NCBI GenBank assembly: GCA_030630445.1
Contig: DAOVNC010000037.1
Location: forward strand, 1 to 14,654
From: Kiritimatiellales bacterium
GTDB lineage: Bacteria > Verrucomicrobiota > Kiritimatiellia > Kiritimatiellales > Pontiellaceae
Direction: 5' to 3'
DNA: 14,654 nt
Part shown: in pieces, positions 14,629 to 14,654 of the stretch
Layout of the letters: each line of letters starts with the position of its first letter
Position numbering within the stretch: position 1 is the stretch's first letter
Made by a program: the position numbers and the translations under genes
Notes under the pieces: generated by a model
Database searches by the model: none
The model's input: only the letters and a program-made list of their open reading frames with translations
What the model was told of the DNA's origin: nothing

Positions 14629-14654
14629 AGAATGCAGATTTCAGAATAAAGAAT
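14625..14654 (+). CDS. Start of a further gene, cut by the window edge
   Basis: ATG at 14625-14627 overlaps the preceding stop as ATGA, with GGAG seven bases upstream. Ten codons are visible (MKNADFRIKN), too few to identify. The overlap suggests it belongs to the same operon. Confidence 0.4.
   Translation, partial: MKNADFRIKN

Overview
The window looks like chromosome from a PVC-superphylum bacterium, most likely Kiritimatiellota or a close relative. This is an inference from gene content: DUF3187 and DUF3943 outer-membrane barrels, an SHD1-like secreted protein, DUF4139 proteins, high-GC coding sequence, and many short palindromic repeats. No taxonomic marker gene is present. No tRNA, rRNA, CRISPR array or transposase was seen.

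Layout. 1-1165 is a scrambled junk and island zone. It holds the start of a leftward gene with a membrane or signal segment, two copies of a 56-bp 3'-end-plus-terminator block, a lone HigA/XRE-type antitoxin between them, the last ~37 codons of a lost acyl-CoA dehydrogenase, and a large imperfect palindrome. 1166-3765 holds two divergent predicted outer-membrane barrel genes (DUF3187 leftward, DUF3943 rightward). 3766-4249 has no gene but carries a ~330-bp hairpin-rich element flanked by 19-bp direct repeats. 4250-6529 is thiC under a TPP riboswitch, with its promoter and an odd repeat-filled leader. 6530-8508 is bioB followed by a tRNA-dihydrouridine synthase. These converge on a secreted SHD1-like protein gene (8505-9248), sharing 4 bp at the stops. 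9436-10797 is the ribosome-assembly GTPase der.

The most interesting part is 10928 to the right edge, a tightly coupled cluster. An ECF sigma factor gene overlaps (GTGA) a gene for a zinc-finger anti-sigma factor, which is fused through one membrane helix to a large extracytoplasmic DUF4139-like domain. Next comes a secreted paralogue of that same domain without the anti-sigma part, and then the ATGA-overlapping start of a further gene. The natural reading is a cell-envelope signalling module in which the anti-sigma's outer domain and its free secreted twin sense, or compete for, the same thing.

The anti-sigma fusion gene also contains REP-type palindromes inside its reading frame. One lies in the linker before the membrane helix. 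An inverted pair of perfect 24-mers (REPIN-like, 117 bp = 39 codons) lies inside the DUF4139-like domain, where the paralogue has only a short loop. A further palindromic array with 10-bp period separates the two DUF4139 genes.
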